A stretch of 64,000 nt of DNA from Nectonema munidae (GCA_030549495.1 JAUIRK010001040.1:496001-560000); one strand, 5' to 3'; positions 48,548 through 60,649 are shown, counted from the stretch's first letter. Translations and numbers: made by a program. Notes: generated by a model not told the origin, from the sequence alone.

Positions 48548-48639
48548 ACATACATACATTTACATATACATTTTTTGACATTCTTGACACATATTTTCCT
48601 ATTTATTTCTGTTAAATACACGTCCGACACAAAAACATC
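48548..48639. repeat. unit of the ~90-bp minisatellite (dispersed copy)
   Basis: Contains TACATATACATTTTTTGACATTC, TTTTCCTATTTATTT and ACACGTCCGACACAAAAACATC, the same order as the tandem units at 49613-49975. It is cut on the right by a MITE; sequence resembling the unit resumes at 49051. Confidence 0.75.
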
Positions 48640-49050
48640 AGTACTTTTCTGTTATCTCCCTCCTCCCCTCCTCCCACTCTAAAAAAAAATTAAAAAAAGC
48701 AGACGATATTTTCTAAAATTGAAAGAACAGAATATTTTCAGCAGAATATTTTAGGAAAATTTATATGTGTATATAAAATGAAATTATATATCTGTTATCT
48801 TCCCACTCTAAAAAATTCTAAATAATATTATATAATAATCAGAGAAATGTTAACCCATTAAGTCCCAAAGCTCCCATTTGGGAACATAAGTAATTTCATC
48901 TTCGTCTGCTTTTTTCAATGATTTGAATATAAATCTCTGCGTTTTTTTAGATATCGTCTGATTTCTATGGTACTTAATGGGTTGAAGCAGTAAAAAAGTA
49001 AATCATTCACTAAAAAAAATAGAGTGGGGGGGGGATAACAGAAAAGTACC
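48640..49050. mobile_element. MITE with AGTACTTTTCTGTTATC ends, exact 8-bp target duplication
   Basis: The ends AGTACTTTTCTGTTATC and, from the right, GGTACTTTTCTGTTATC match at 16 of 17. They are flanked by an exact AAAACATC duplication (48632-48639, 49051-49058). A C/T-rich block follows the left end and a G-rich block precedes the right end, making a long hairpin. It contains a nested piggyBac-type MITE (48854-48981). CTGTTATCTTCCCACTCTAAAA recurs internally at about 48796. Confidence 0.8.
48854..48981. mobile_element. piggyBac-type MITE nested in the 48640 MITE
   Basis: TTAA (48850-48853) precedes CCCATTAAGTCCCAAAG, and the right end reads GGTACTTAATGGG before TTGA, a one-base variant of TTAA. 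The interior has CTTCGTCTGCTTTTTTCAATGA, shared with the 36000 MITE copy. Length 128 bp. Confidence 0.8.
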
Positions 49051-49446
49051 AAAACATCTAGATTCTAGACATGCACACACCAATATACATATACATTTAT
49101 TGACATTCTTGATTATGATTTAGAATAGAAAGATAAACCTTGTCTCTCTAATAATAATTTTTATCAAATCATGCATATAGGTAACTAAAAGTTATGGGAG
49201 CCAACGATATATATTTGAAAAGGATAAATATTTTTTGATTTTTTAAAGAATATTTTTCGATTCTTTGATTACAGGATTTTATATTGATTATTATTATTTG
49301 ACAGATATATTAATTAATACCGTGCAAATTGCAATAATAAGGTAATAACTTTTGTAAAATCGCATGAGGTATATCAAATCTTACATCTAGCAAAATATGA
49401 AGAGAAAGTTGAACATCGTCTCCTTAGTCATTTATGGAATAGAAAC

Positions 49447-49564
49447 CATCGTAGTATACAGGTTGGGGATGAACCATCGTACTATCGTAGTATTCAGGTT
49501 GGAGATGAAATATCGTAGTATACAGGTTGGAGATGAAATATCGTAGTATACAGGTTGGAGATGA
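49447..49564. repeat. 28-bp minisatellite, about four units
   Basis: Tandem units of the form ATCGTAGTATACAGGTTGG plus AGATGAAAT, the first two slightly diverged, the last two identical. Confidence 0.9.
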
Positions 49565-49612
49565 CAATCAAGTTGTCTACCCGCGTTCAACCGTACAGGT
49601 TATGGTATGGGA

Positions 49613-49975
49613 TATATACATACATTTTTTGACATTCCTGATACAAACTTTCCTATTTATTTGTATTAATATACGTTTGACACACAAACTTTATACATAT
49701 ACATTTTTTGACTTTCTAAATACAAACTTTCGTATTTATTTGTATTAATACCCGCCTGACACACAAACATCTTCAGACTTACACCAATACATATACATTT
49801 TTTTACACTCTTGATACAAACTTTCCTATTTATTTGTATTAATACCCGTCTGACACACAAACATCTTACAGCCATACCCCAATGCATATATACATATACA
49901 TTTTTTGACATTCTACAAACTTCCCTATTTATTTGTATTAATACACGTCTGACACAAAAACATCTAGACATACAT
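49613..49975. repeat. ~83-95 bp minisatellite, four units
   Basis: Four tandem units (starting near 49613, 49696, 49789 and 49884). Each has CATATACATTTTTTGAC, CTATTTATTTGTATTAATA and CGTCTGACACACAAACATC. Open reading frames across the array on both strands are by-products of the repeat. Confidence 0.88.
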
Positions 49976-50112
49976 ATATACTACATAGCAGTGATCTGTA
50001 AAGTTTGGGTCGGTCAGTTTAGGCAACTGAAAATTGTAATTAGGGACGTGGGCGTGGATGCCGGTTGAAAATTTATTTTATTCGGGTTCGGTTCGGATGT
50101 CAGTAATATTAA

Positions 50113-50727
50113 GGTGACCAATCGTCCTCCTTTGGAACCTGTCCTCCTTTTTGATAAAAACATATTTTTTCCTCAAAATTATCAAATTTTATCCATTCAC
50201 GTTTATATATATTTATCACTATCGAAATTTCATTCATAATTCACTTGTTGAAATTTTTAGTATATTTCATCACATATGGACATAAATAATCACATATTGA
50301 CATGTCACGAAATTTTATCACAATTAGAAACGACCTTTATCATAAACAATGTTTACTCATCGTTTCCATGAACACATCCGAGCATATGTACATAAATCTA
50401 ATCTTATAAGCTTCACCAATGGAAAAGTCAACGCTATGAAATTGATAAAAGATGGATAGAAATATTTGATCATTTCAAAAAACATCATATTACATTTGAA
50501 AACTTGTTGAATTTATTTTGTGCTGTCCTGGTACCAATGCGTGAGTTGAAAGAATCTTTTCAATTGCCAATGATTTTTGGACCACTAAAAAATCCAGATT
50601 TAGTGTCGACACTTTATCCACAGCACTTATCGTCAAGTTTAATATGAAGAATCATTCCTGCTTTGAAGTTGCGGACATTTTATCAGAAAACGATAGATTG
50701 ACAAAAAATTCTTTCCTTAGATAAATA
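50113..50727 (+). pseudogene. hAT transposase C-terminal relic
   Basis: The left side has GGTGACCAATCGTCCTCC and GTCCTCCTTTTTGA, like the ends of some animal hAT families. From about 50430 the plus strand encodes RWIEIFDHFKKHHITFENLL, then PGTNA, a stop in place of an aromatic residue, VERIFSIANDFWTTKK, RFSVDTLSTALIVKFNM and FEVADILSEND, ending at 50727. The P-G-T-N-A-x-V-E-R-I-F-S block and its tail are the hAT dimerisation domain. The upstream catalytic region is missing. Confidence 0.75.
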
Positions 50728-50807
50728 TTCATTTAATAAATGACATTCATTATATTTATATTTAATTTGAAATGACTTAATAATATTTATCTGCAAGTTT
50801 ATATTAA

Positions 50808-50917
50808 CCCGTTATCGACCAGAATAATCAGACGATATCTAATGCAAAGCAGAAGATTTGCATTTAAAAAACGCAGACGATTCCATTTTTGTAAAGTCGA
50901 CTGTGGCCGATAACCGG
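50808..50917. mobile_element. piggyBac-type MITE, 110 bp
   Basis: TTAA on both sides (50804-50807, 50918-50921). The ends are CCCGTTATCGACCAGA and, from the right, CCGGTTATCGGCCACAG. The interior has CAGACGATATC and GCAGACGATTCC. It looks intact. Confidence 0.85.
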
Positions 50918-50921
50918 TTAA

Positions 50922-51963
50922 TTTATCAAGTTGTATGCGTAGAAATATATAATTGTAACATGCCTGATTTTATACTCTTAGCCAGAAAAAAATTTAGGAA
51001 ACGAACACTTCAGGTTTATTTCAAAATTGCAACGTGAGGGCAAAAAAACAAGCTCTTAAAAATTTCATATTTTTGTCTTTCTTTTTCTTAGATAAAAGTT
51101 GGTCATCCATTTTTAATATGTTTTTCAATTATTATGTTTGCTTGGTCTATTCATTTTTATTGTTTCTGTATTTAATTAGTAATTTAATCAAAAATAATAT
51201 AGAATCATAACTATAACTATAAACTATAAAATGATATGTTTCTTATATAACTTTTATGTAATGTATGCTGATCATTTTTATATGCTGTATGTATGCTGAC
51301 ATCAGTTTTGGGTCTCTTAAAGCTCCGAGAGATTGGAAACAAGGATGAAAATCATTTGGAATAAAATTTGAAACATCATTTATTTTTGGAGAATGATAAT
51401 TAATTAAAGATGTAAAAAAGCTCAGATGTCAGCTTGAAAGTCGTACAGTTTGCAGATATACAATAAGAACCTGTTGATAAAATGAGAATGCTTCTCGCAA
51501 ACATGGCATCTGCAAAATTCCGTTAGATTAGTTCGGACACTGAGAACCCTAATTAACGCTTCTTAAAAAAGTTGGATATTTAAATTTTGTTCGGATTAGG
51601 TTTATAATGAAACAAACGATATTTTTGGTTTCGGTTTAACGAGAGAGAAAACGTAGGCTGTCGATCTCTGTTACATACATATTGACATCAGATACACATA
51701 CACTCAAAAACAAGGGGATAACCTAAAAATATAATTGATATTTGATTCCTCAAGCGAAAAATAGCCACCGCCCGCCCTATTCACGATGTCTTGAACTTCA
51801 AAATAATTTTTAAAATTTATTTGAGCGTTTTTGCATCTCAATAAATAATCAATTTTTAAAAAAATCATAACTTTAAAAATAAATCTTTCATTCACAATGG
51901 GTCTAGTGACACATGAAATAGAATTGCCTACTTTGACACTAGATGCTGATTGGAGACACCAAC
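50922..51963. other. no recognised feature
   Basis: AT-rich. TTCGGATTAGG and GGTTTCGGTTT at 51590-51640 echo TTCGGGTTCGGTTCGG at 50078, so this may be the far side of a larger decayed repeat around the hAT relic, but I could not define ends. Confidence 0.35.
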
Positions 51964-53218
51964 AGTGTTGTGAAGTCTGAGTCTTCCTTTGGAGTCAATG
52001 GAGTCGCACGTTTTGAGAAAGAATCGGAGTCGTAATGATTATTACGACAGCGGCTCCGATTTTAAAAATAGTTGAAAATAAAATAATTTTGGCGTAGATA
52101 AAAAGATATAAAAAAATAATTTGAAATTTTTTTTGATGACGATATTAAATAAGACATTTTAATAAATTATGTTGAAGAAAATTTATCAAACATTTCGCGT
52201 TGCAACATAAAGCAAATAAGCTTGTCAGATTGTGAACATCTTTCATTGACTATCTAAAATCGACATTCATAAACGACCTTGGAGTGGTTGTTGGTACGTC
52301 ATCACACCTTTTTCGTCATCACACCTTTTTCGTCATCACAATTTTAACATTAGGTAAAAGTGCTAACTTCCATTTTTTTTATAATTTTTTGGATCAGATT
52401 CCAGCTATTTCTAATTTCGCGACTTCAACTTCATTTATGTATAATTTTTTTTAACCTTCATGACTCCCCACCTATTCCTAATTATAGAACATCAACTTTT
52501 CTGTTTCAAATATTATGAATCTACGACTTCAAATTGTGTATCAGTCATGAATCTAACACGCTTCTGCCTTATGATGCAACACAAAGCGTTTGATCTATCT
52601 TGTTCAACATAATTTATTTAAGTGTTGTTTTATTCGTTTCTATTTGTAGTTTAGTGTTTTTTTACCTTGGCTCCAAAAATAATTTTTAAATATTTTTATA
52701 TAACCTTTTTATCTAAGGCAAAACAATGGACATTCAAAAACTAAATTTATCTTAAAAAAATTGGCTTTAAGATTTTTTCCAAAAACTTTCGTCTAAGCTT
52801 TGTTCCTTTACAAGGTGTTGTGTGGAATAAAAAAAGTTCGTTCCTTAATTTTATTGATTTTTTAGCCTTTTTCAATGAGAATGAGGGCGTGAGTAGGGTT
52901 GGTTAGATGCTGGCTTCGATAACTCAAGGTCTTGGGTTCGATTCCGCATCAAGCCTGTTTTCCTCATAGTTCGATACAAGCGGCGCAATTGTGCCTTCTC
53001 GATGAAAACACCCTGGGGTACCTTTACCTTTACCTTTTTCAATGAGTTACAAAAACACCAGCTTAGTGACTAAAATGGCAAAGATTTTTATTTTGCGTTT
53101 TTGGAATGTTGTGTTCTAAAGAGAGCGTCTATAAATTTAGCTTTTAAGAAATCGGGAGTTGGCATCGCAATAATTTTTGCGACTGAAACGACTCCAGACA
53201 CTGAGTTCACAACCCAAA
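51964..53218. mobile_element. MITE-like element with CAGTGTTGTGAA end, carrying a SINE
   Basis: Left CAGTGTTGTGAAGTCTGAGTC and right end, read inward, GTTGTGAACTCAGTGTCTGGAGTC form imperfect inverted repeats. The inside is AT-rich, with an 18-bp tandem triplet (TCGTCATCACACCTTTT, 52298-52345) and an inserted SINE (52880-53032). The target duplication is unclear, so the outer limits are approximate. Confidence 0.5.
52880..53032 (+). repeat. tRNA-derived SINE, best copy, with target duplication
   Basis: The head TGAGTAGGGTTGGTTAGATGC contains an A-box-like stretch and GGGTTCGATTCC is a perfect B-box. The body has AAGCGGCGCAATTGTGCC and GATGAAAACACCC. The tail is (ACCTTT)n. It is flanked by an exact CCTTTTTCAATGAG duplication (52866-52879, 53033-53046). 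This defines the full unit, about 150 bp, and shows it moved by retrotransposition. Confidence 0.9.
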
Positions 53219-53896
53219 ACGTGTGTCGACCATGTTGAATTAAAAGTGATATGAATATTAATGTTTGAGATCCAATCAAAGCGCTAGTGTGTGTTGTAGC
53301 AAAGTGTAGAAGAGATCATTGAAATCATTTATGAAATTTCTATTTATTGTTTACTTTAGAAATTACATTTATTTATGGTGAAACTTTTTCTCCACAACTA
53401 AAATATATATGAGCTTGAAATGAGAGAATAAAGCTTTGAAGATATGCCTTCATACTTATCCATTTCAAGCCCTGCCATTTCTTCCGCCGTTGATTCAAAG
53501 ACTATGGTAAGGTCATTTTTTTGCCTTCTCTCTCTGATCACCCTCGCATACATTCTTTATTCCAATTTCTCCATACTGAAAATTTGTTCCAAATTTCGAA
53601 CAGTATCCAGAATTTACATGCACTATTTTTTATTTATAAAAAGATAAGATATAACTGTTTTGCAAGACCACGGGAAATAACAAAAAAAGAAAATGTATAG
53701 AAAGTATATGTAACATACAAAGTATAGCGCGTTTGCCAGACCGTATATACTTATAGTTTTGATTTTTTTGATAAACTTAAGGAAACTAACTTCAAATGAA
53801 AATTCCTCAATGAAAATTTGTGCATATCTTTTAATATGATGCGAGTTAGATACAAAATATATAAAAAATCTCAGAATTTTTTTTAAAAAAAACAAG
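53219..53896. other. no recognised feature
   Basis: AT-rich sequence; the short frames 53444-53647 and 53623-53895 are hydrophobic, unmatched and probably chance. Confidence 0.4.
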
Positions 53897-53904
53897 GTTA
53901 TTAT

Positions 53905-54181
53905 CAGGGCCGGCCCTAGTGTTCAATGGGCTTTATGCAAAATGGATTGCGCGGGGCCCAGTGCGGGTAGGAAAAAAGATTAAAAGTGAGAAATAAGATT
54001 TTGAAAAAAAGAAAAGGGTTTGTTTTATTGCTTTTTCATTAACACAAAATGACGATCAAAGTAACTTTACTTTGCGAACCTTGCGTTTAGCGAAATCATA
54101 CAATATATCATCAAAATGAAAAATGATAAGCGCGGGGCCCACTGTGCCCGCATAGGTTGCAGTGGCCTAAGACCGGCCCTG
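53905..54181. mobile_element. hAT MITE, 277 bp
   Basis: The ends are CAGGGCCGGCCCTAG and, from the right, CAGGGCCGGTCTTAGG. The target duplication is GTTATTAT/GTTATCAT (53897-53904, 54182-54189; 7 of 8). GCGCGGGGCCCA occurs near both ends. Its ends resemble those of the 36191 and 42606 elements. Confidence 0.85.
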
Positions 54182-54516
54182 GTTATCATTACCTAAATTT
54201 TTGTCAGCTGGGAAATATATATAAATATAGATATAGTCCCTCAATTATATACAGATAACGACTTTTATATGCAACCATTTCATTATTTAATTTGGATACT
54301 TTTTATAAAAATTTTAAATTTTGATGTAATGTGACAAAATCGAATGATCTTCCTATACTTTCAATGCAAAATTTGGCTCAAAGAGGTACGAGTAAAGAAT
54401 CCGTGTTTCGATTTTTTTTTTAGAAAAAAACGCACTCTTTTGACATGTAAGTATAGTTAGGAAGGTTTTCTAAGTATCATATGTTACTATAAATATTTTA
54501 TTTTTACCCCTTTTCA

Positions 54517-54598
54517 ACCCTTTGCGGATCAGTGGCATACCGGTGACCCAACAAAGGAAAATTGTTGGGTAGTCTTCAAAATGTTGGCTCTCAAAGGA
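54517..54598. mobile_element. short piggyBac-type MITE
   Basis: CCCTTTGCGGATCAG follows TTCA (a mutated TTAA), and the right end reads GGCTCTCAAAGGA before TTAA (54599-54602). The inner half has a hairpin around CAACAAAGGAAAATTGTTGG. Confidence 0.55.
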
Positions 54599-54602
54599 TT
54601 AA

Positions 54603-56109
54603 GCCTTTCCTATACCTATTCCAAGAAACACAAGCGATAGCTCTTTTAATGGGAACTAATATGAAGTTTCAAAATCGTTTAGTTATCGTGGGCACAAAAA
54701 GTTTAAGGACTGGAATTTTGAAGGCATCATTTTATCTGGTCTTTTAATTTTTAAGACCAAATATAAGATAATAATATATTCATAGCAAAAATTTATATAA
54801 TTGGCGTAATAGTGATAATAATTGGTGTAAGTGGATTTAAATTGATTAAAATATGGGATTTGTGCTGATATCCAATTTTCCGAGTCCAATTTACCGATTG
54901 CCAAATTTCGCACTTAAATTCATAGTGGCGAATCGAACCGAACTACAGAAATTTAGGACCAAAACCACTAGAATCGATTTTAACCGCTCCTGAAGTGAAC
55001 CTTAAACAGGTCTAGGACCGGTTCAAAGTCCTCTCCGAGTCAGTACGTTCATCACAATATCCTGACCAGAACTGAACTAGATCGTCTATACTTTGTGCGG
55101 AACTATAATATCTAAGGACCAGATCGACCAAACTACAGAAGTTAAGGATCAAACTGAACTGAAGCACTATGATCTGTTTTAACGCTCACAAGACGTAACG
55201 GGAGTTTTACGTCAGCTCAAATCTTCAGAGCTTGCTTCCATTAACTATTTAATAAGAAACCTACTTGTAAATTCTTCAAATGGTCTAAATTCATGAAATT
55301 TATCCTCTTTCGTTTCTTAAAAGAATTACCACGTCCTTATCTGAACATGTTCAAAAAATTGTAAAAAAAACGCGTCTAAAAAATTTTCAAATTTGAAAAG
55401 TACGTTTGAATATTTATCAGACACATAAAAGAAATAAGAATAATTTTGACAAATTTATATATGAATAATATGAATGAAAAAAGTCTATTCATTATTTTGA
55501 AACTTATATTTTGTATGATTCCAACAAATTGGTTCATTACATTTATCGTCTTTTCTTGTCGCTCTTTTTTATTTGATTTGCGTGACAAATTTATCGAAAG
55601 CCCAGAAAATCTTTCAAAAAACTTCAACTACATAAGAAAAAAAAATTAACATGATTTATATTCCCAACTTTTGAAAACTTTTATATTATATAAAAAAACA
55701 AAAGTTAACATAAGCTATTAGATAAAAAAAATGGAAGCATGGTGCATAAGCTTTTCAAAATAAGAATGCTAATAAGATATAAATAAATATGAAAAACTAT
55801 TATCAACAATTTTGACATAAAATTTTTGTATGGGCTTTACATATATGTTTTTTTACATTTGTGATATTTTCTTGTTCCTCTTTTCTTAGGCTAACAGACA
55901 GATAAATAACAATGCCTACGAGGTGTTGTAGGAACTACAGCATCTTCAACACCAAAAAATCTAATCAAATCTCTAGTGACTCCATGAGTAAGAGGATGAT
56001 CATTCAGTCTGACTTTCATTGAAATCTGACCAAATTTGAGGGATAAATCTCTCAAAAATACTTCCATCCACTTTTGTGGGAAGATGGAAACTGTTCGGGA
56101 GAATTATGC
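54603..56109. other. AT-rich DNA with a diverged two-copy repeat
   Basis: At 54935-54990 and 55125-55185 two related stretches share GAACTACAGAA-A/GTT-AAGGA and ACTAGA/ACTGAA words, rich in GAACCGAAC-like motifs. The rest is unremarkable AT-rich sequence. No coding motif was found. Confidence 0.4.
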
Positions 56110-56990
56110 TTCAGAATTATCCAGCTATTATGAGCAGAAATATCTATAGATAATTTCAATAGAGTAAAAAAGGCCATTTCCTAGAAGGTTTGAAACATGT
56201 AAACACTCTAAGCATTTATTAGATATATCATCACCGGATTTGAACTTGTTATACTCTAGGATCGTATCCGGTTTACTGCGTTCGCCTTTCAGCTCTATTT
56301 TACGAAGATGTTGGCATGAAAGGATATATACTATTTCAAGTTTTTTTGCGTGCTTGTGAGGTATATAAGCGGTTAGCGAAGCATGCTCGGTGTATAGAAA
56401 CTTACTCTCGTATTCGGCAATTTTCAAATCTCTCAGATAGTTAGGCCAACTTTCTTGTAGCCCTAACTGTTCCACAAATAGTATATCCATTGTCTTTTGC
56501 CCATTTACATAGTTATGCGATGTAAAAAAGCGGTCAGTCTATATACCACACCTTTTCGGTAAATACAAATCTAAACGTTTAACAATTTCTTCAGAAGAAA
56601 AGTAATTTTTGTCAGCTAACCCAGGTACATAGATTTCAGGCTTGAAAATATAAAAAGTTCAATCATCGTTCCAATGATAACTTTGATTGATCATTAATTT
56701 TCAATGAAGTTCGTCCTTTGAATTTATAAGTTGCTCGTCAATCGTGATGAAGTCTTGAGGAGTGAAATATTTGCTACACGTTCGAAAAAAATGATCATGT
56801 AAAAAGCGGATAGCAGAAATTTTATCGTTTGAACTTCTTTGATTTTTGTTGTCGAAATAAATCAATTTGTGAATCAAAAGAAACATGTCTCTATTCAAAG
56901 CTGCTTCGAGAAAAGGCTCTCTATTTTTGTGAAAAAAAAGATATTTTATGTCTAAGTGTTGATCTCTACACTGGCCAATATGAAGTAAGC
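56110..56990 (-). pseudogene. piggyBac transposase relic (copy 4)
   Basis: Two recognisable blocks. Upstream, frame 56701-56898 has LLIHKLIYFDNKNQRSS and DKISAIRFLHDHFFRTC, then FITIDEQLINSKDE (first Asp; piggyBac proteins usually read IDEQ/IDES here). Downstream, frame 56128-56490 has ASLTAYIPHKHAKKLEIVY, SCQHLRK, then KPDTILEYNKFKSGDDIS, the third-Asp block with D-D in place of V-D. Sequence between is scrambled by frame changes. No TTAA-bounded ends were identified. The family differs from the three other piggyBacs here. Confidence 0.7.
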
Positions 56991-57039
56991 AAGCAATGTA
57001 TGGGAGGCCATGCAGAATTTTCGATAACAGTAGTATAAA

Positions 57040-57594
57040 CTTTCAGAAGACATAACTTCATTTCTAAAAATAGTTACTGTCAAAAGTTTGTAAATAAAAA
57101 CTTAAATCTTTTCACAAAAAAAAACTATAGTAACGGTTACCAGAATTTTCTAGTAATTTTACTGTCCATAAAATCATTAATTAATTAGTAAAATTTACTT
57201 TTTTTTCTAGTAACATACAAGTATTTTTACTAACACGGTAGTAATATTTGCTAGATTTTCCATATCTGTCTGAAATGTAAATTTACGATTGTTCGAGTAG
57301 CAGTTACTAGTTTCAATAATAAATTACTTACTAAAATAATAGTAAAATAACTGGAAATATATAAGTAACTTTAAAAATGCTCGTTTTATCTACTCTTCAT
57401 AGGTACTTTAGTTAATCTGTTAATAACATACAAAAAACTGCACCAGAAGTAATGAATATTTATCAAATAAATAACCCGGTAATATATCTCAAATAAAATA
57501 AGTAAGTCGGAAAACTTTCTTGAAGTGATTTAAAGTTTAATACAAATAAAGAATCAAATTTATGGTGAAAAAATAAAAAATCATAAAAAAAAAA
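57040..57594. other. no recognised feature
   Basis: AT-rich, with repeated short words TTACTAG/TAGTAA between 57125 and 57360, giving weak inverted symmetry. No bounded element was identified. Confidence 0.4.
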
Positions 57595-59400
57595 TCAAAT
57601 TTTTTTATTGATTATAAAAGAAACATTCAAAATATTTTTATCAATATTTTCAATGTCTTTCAAATCATAAATGATTTTTTGGAAAAAAGTGAAAGTTTTC
57701 TTCAGTTGTGTTGGATATCTCAGGTTGAAGCAGTAAAAACAACAAAAACATCCATAGAACAATTCTGTAAAATTATCAGAATTGAAAATAAACTCGTCTT
57801 CTATCTTCAGGGCAAAAGAATTTTCTTCTCTGAAAAAAATTTTTCTTTTATCATCATCTGGAAAAGGTCTGATTTTTCTTCTTCCTGCATGGATAGAACA
57901 CTTGTTTTCTCTAAACATTATGATTTTGCGAGAATGGCATAATATTTTTTGAATCCTTAAAAACGAAATTATTAAAAAAAATAAAAACAGTTTAAATTGT
58001 GTACTTCTTTGTTTCTCCAATTCTTTTTCCATCTCTTTTTCTTTTTAAGTTTTTTTAAAAATTTTTTTTTTTTGGTTGAGGTTTTTAAATATACTCTTCC
58101 ATCACAATTGTTCAAAACATGTGATTTCCATCTTTGGAACTCTGCCACAATCTATATTAAATCGAGTTACAAGTGAAATTATTTAAAACTATATTAAAAT
58201 TCTACCTGTGTGTACGACTTCAAATAAGGGTACTTTTCTAAAACTTCAGAGAGTTTCATCCTATCATTTAATATTTCTTTTTGTCGATATGCAAATGTAA
58301 TGTTCATTTTCAAAACTACAATTTCTTTATTTTTGTGTTCTACTTTATAATATTCTCGTTTTAGCCCAGTACTATGAACCTCAATTGAAAGCAAATCTTC
58401 TGAATGAGGTATTTCAGGAAGTTAATTGTCCAAGCCCCATTCAGGTGTACATTTTACTCTTTTCGGATCAGAAATTGTTTTTGCACGTTTCCCATTCTTT
58501 ACTTCATCCAGATCTTTCTCATTACCTTTCCTTTCGTTGCCAAACTTGTATTTTAATTGTTCTCTCCAATAAGTCTAAGAAAAATATTTAGATCTACGTA
58601 ATATAAGAATAAAAATTTTACTTTAACTGACTCTTCTGGCAGAAAACTTTCCTTATATATGTATGGAAAGTTATTTAAAAAAGTTTCAATAGTCTGTGTA
58701 TAATTCTTCATTGTAGGGTACTTAAATACAGATTTAGAATATTTTTATAGAAAGAACGAATTTAAAGCGAAAAAGGACGAACTTAAATGAAAAGGACGAC
58801 GTACTTAAAGTAACAATGGTATATTATAATATCATTAGCAATCATCCAATAAGGACTTTGTATGTATCTTGATTTTATATAACACTACACGCTAATGTTT
58901 ATATATTGAACAGGAAAACAAATAGAATCTTATATTCCAGAGGAGTGATTTAGTTCGTTGTAAAGAGAATGAATAATTTTATTTACGTCCTTTTTTCAAG
59001 TGTTTGCTTGTTCTCCAATTTGATTTGAGAATTTTCTAAAATTTCGGATGAAAGAATCTGATGGGTCCAATCTAAAAACACCATAATATACAAAAATATA
59101 TGTTCAAAAGATACTTTGAAATCAGTATGTTACCTTTTTTCTTGGTTAAGATTTGATAAAGAACAATAAGGCATTTCTATTTGTTGAGAGGAATCATCAG
59201 TGTTCATGGAAATTTTCATTTTTATAACTTTATAACTCTCAATTTCTTCCATACTTTCAATTTCGAAGTTGATGTACTCATTGACATCAGTATCATAATA
59301 TTTGATCTCTATTTCACCTTTTTCTAACTTGAACGAATCCTCAACTATTTTCAAAATTTTATCATATTGAAAATTTGCATCAATTTTTATTTTTTAACAT
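57595..59400 (-). pseudogene. multi-exon gene of an uncharacterised family (PB1-like start, WREQLKYKF motif)
   Basis: Four or five minus-strand exons. Exon 1 (about 59134-59400): DANFQYDKILKIVEDSF, EIEIKYYDTDVNEYINFEI and VIKMKI, shaped like a PB1 or ubiquitin-like fold; donor at 59133. A small exon with LDPSDSFIRNFRKF lies near 58975-59075. Next is NYTQTIETFLNNFPYIYKES (about 58620-58710). Exon 58195-58576 has TYWREQLKYKFGNERKGN, a stop inside WGLDN-x-LPEIPHSED, and ITFAYRQKEILNDR and LEKYPYLKSYTQ. The last part (57595-58032) has CFYCFNLRYPTQLKKTFTFF. I recognise this order from expanded uncharacterised families in fish and invertebrates whose function is not known to me. One in-frame stop suggests a decayed copy. 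Confidence 0.55.
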
Positions 59401-60649
59401 TAGTTTCGAAATAAAGATCTAGGCTTTTTTCACACATTCTACCAAAATAAAAACAAAATTTTAAGATATGAACAATTGTATTGAAGTATAATAAATCTGA
59501 AAAAAGGAATTGACTAATTTTTAGACTAAAAGTTAAAAAAAATTGACTAAAGGGTATTGACTAAATTATACATTGAAAGAAGAAGAAGTTTATTATTATT
59601 TATAAAGACCGCAAAAAAAACAAGATTTAGGTTCTTCTTACTCAATAATTTCAAGCATTTGTCAAGGATTTTGAATTATATGATGGAATATGCAGCGTAG
59701 GGAATACGATGAGTTTGAAGATCTTTTTTATAAAATAGATGTGTCAGAAAGCAAAAAAACTAAATCAGCTGCGAGATAGCTTTCCAACATTTCAATTAAA
59801 TTAGTAAATAGTAAATACAATATTAGTGCATAGTAAATGTAACAAGCATTTAAAATTATAATATAGATGTAACAATTGTACAAAAAGTTTATATTATATA
59901 TTTTAATTATACAAAGTAAACTAAATATATGTAATAATTATACAAAAAGTAGTTTAGTATAACAATATATCATAACAATTAAAGAAAAAAGACTCAAAAA
60001 TGAGTATTTATATATATTATTATATATATGTATAATGGAATAAATGAAGAATTATAAGATAATAAAATTATTTGAAGGAACAAATATAACACTTTTAAGA
60101 TACATGGTTAATATTTTCTATCGACTAAATGTGATGTTATAAATGATTTTAAACGTCTTAAGCGTCAAACTCTCAATGTCCAAGTTTGATAAGTGATCAT
60201 TCCAATATTTTGTGGATCTTTATTTCAAAGTATTGTTAGAGCTAGGTAATCTGAGATACTCTATTGTAAACTTATACGTGTATCTAAGATTATAATAAGT
60301 TTTATCATTTTTAAAAACAATCCAATTATCAAAAATAGAGGGTAGAGGATTTCTAACAAGTTTGAAAAGAAAAATTGATACTGAAGCTGATAGATCTCAT
60401 CGATTCTTAACATTTTATACTTTTCACATAACGTAGTAAGATCTTTGCTTTTACAACTAAAAACTTTTTTTAAAGCTTGAAAACTAAATATTTTTTAATT
60501 GAAAAATAAATGCTTATGTAAAATCTATCTTTTTTAGTTTTTTGTTAAAAATTAAATGCAATATGTAAAATCTATCTTTATTGCGAGAATTGGGGTATAA
60601 ACTATAAGGTAGAAGATAAATCAGATTATCAATCAAGATGATATCTTTT
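59401..60649. other. AT-rich spacer
   Basis: Spacer between two minus-strand gene relics. Long A/T runs and TATATATA (60001-60035), no recognised motif. It may contain the 3' untranslated part of the upstream relic. Confidence 0.45.

Noticed and set aside
49527-50068. Overlapping open frames on both strands
   Set aside because: They follow the ~90-bp minisatellite; the peptide repeat mirrors the DNA repeat.
52884-52960. Possible tRNA gene in the 52880 repeat
   Set aside because: A- and B-box are present, but the unit continues into a common body and (ACCTTT)n tail and has a target duplication, so it is a SINE.
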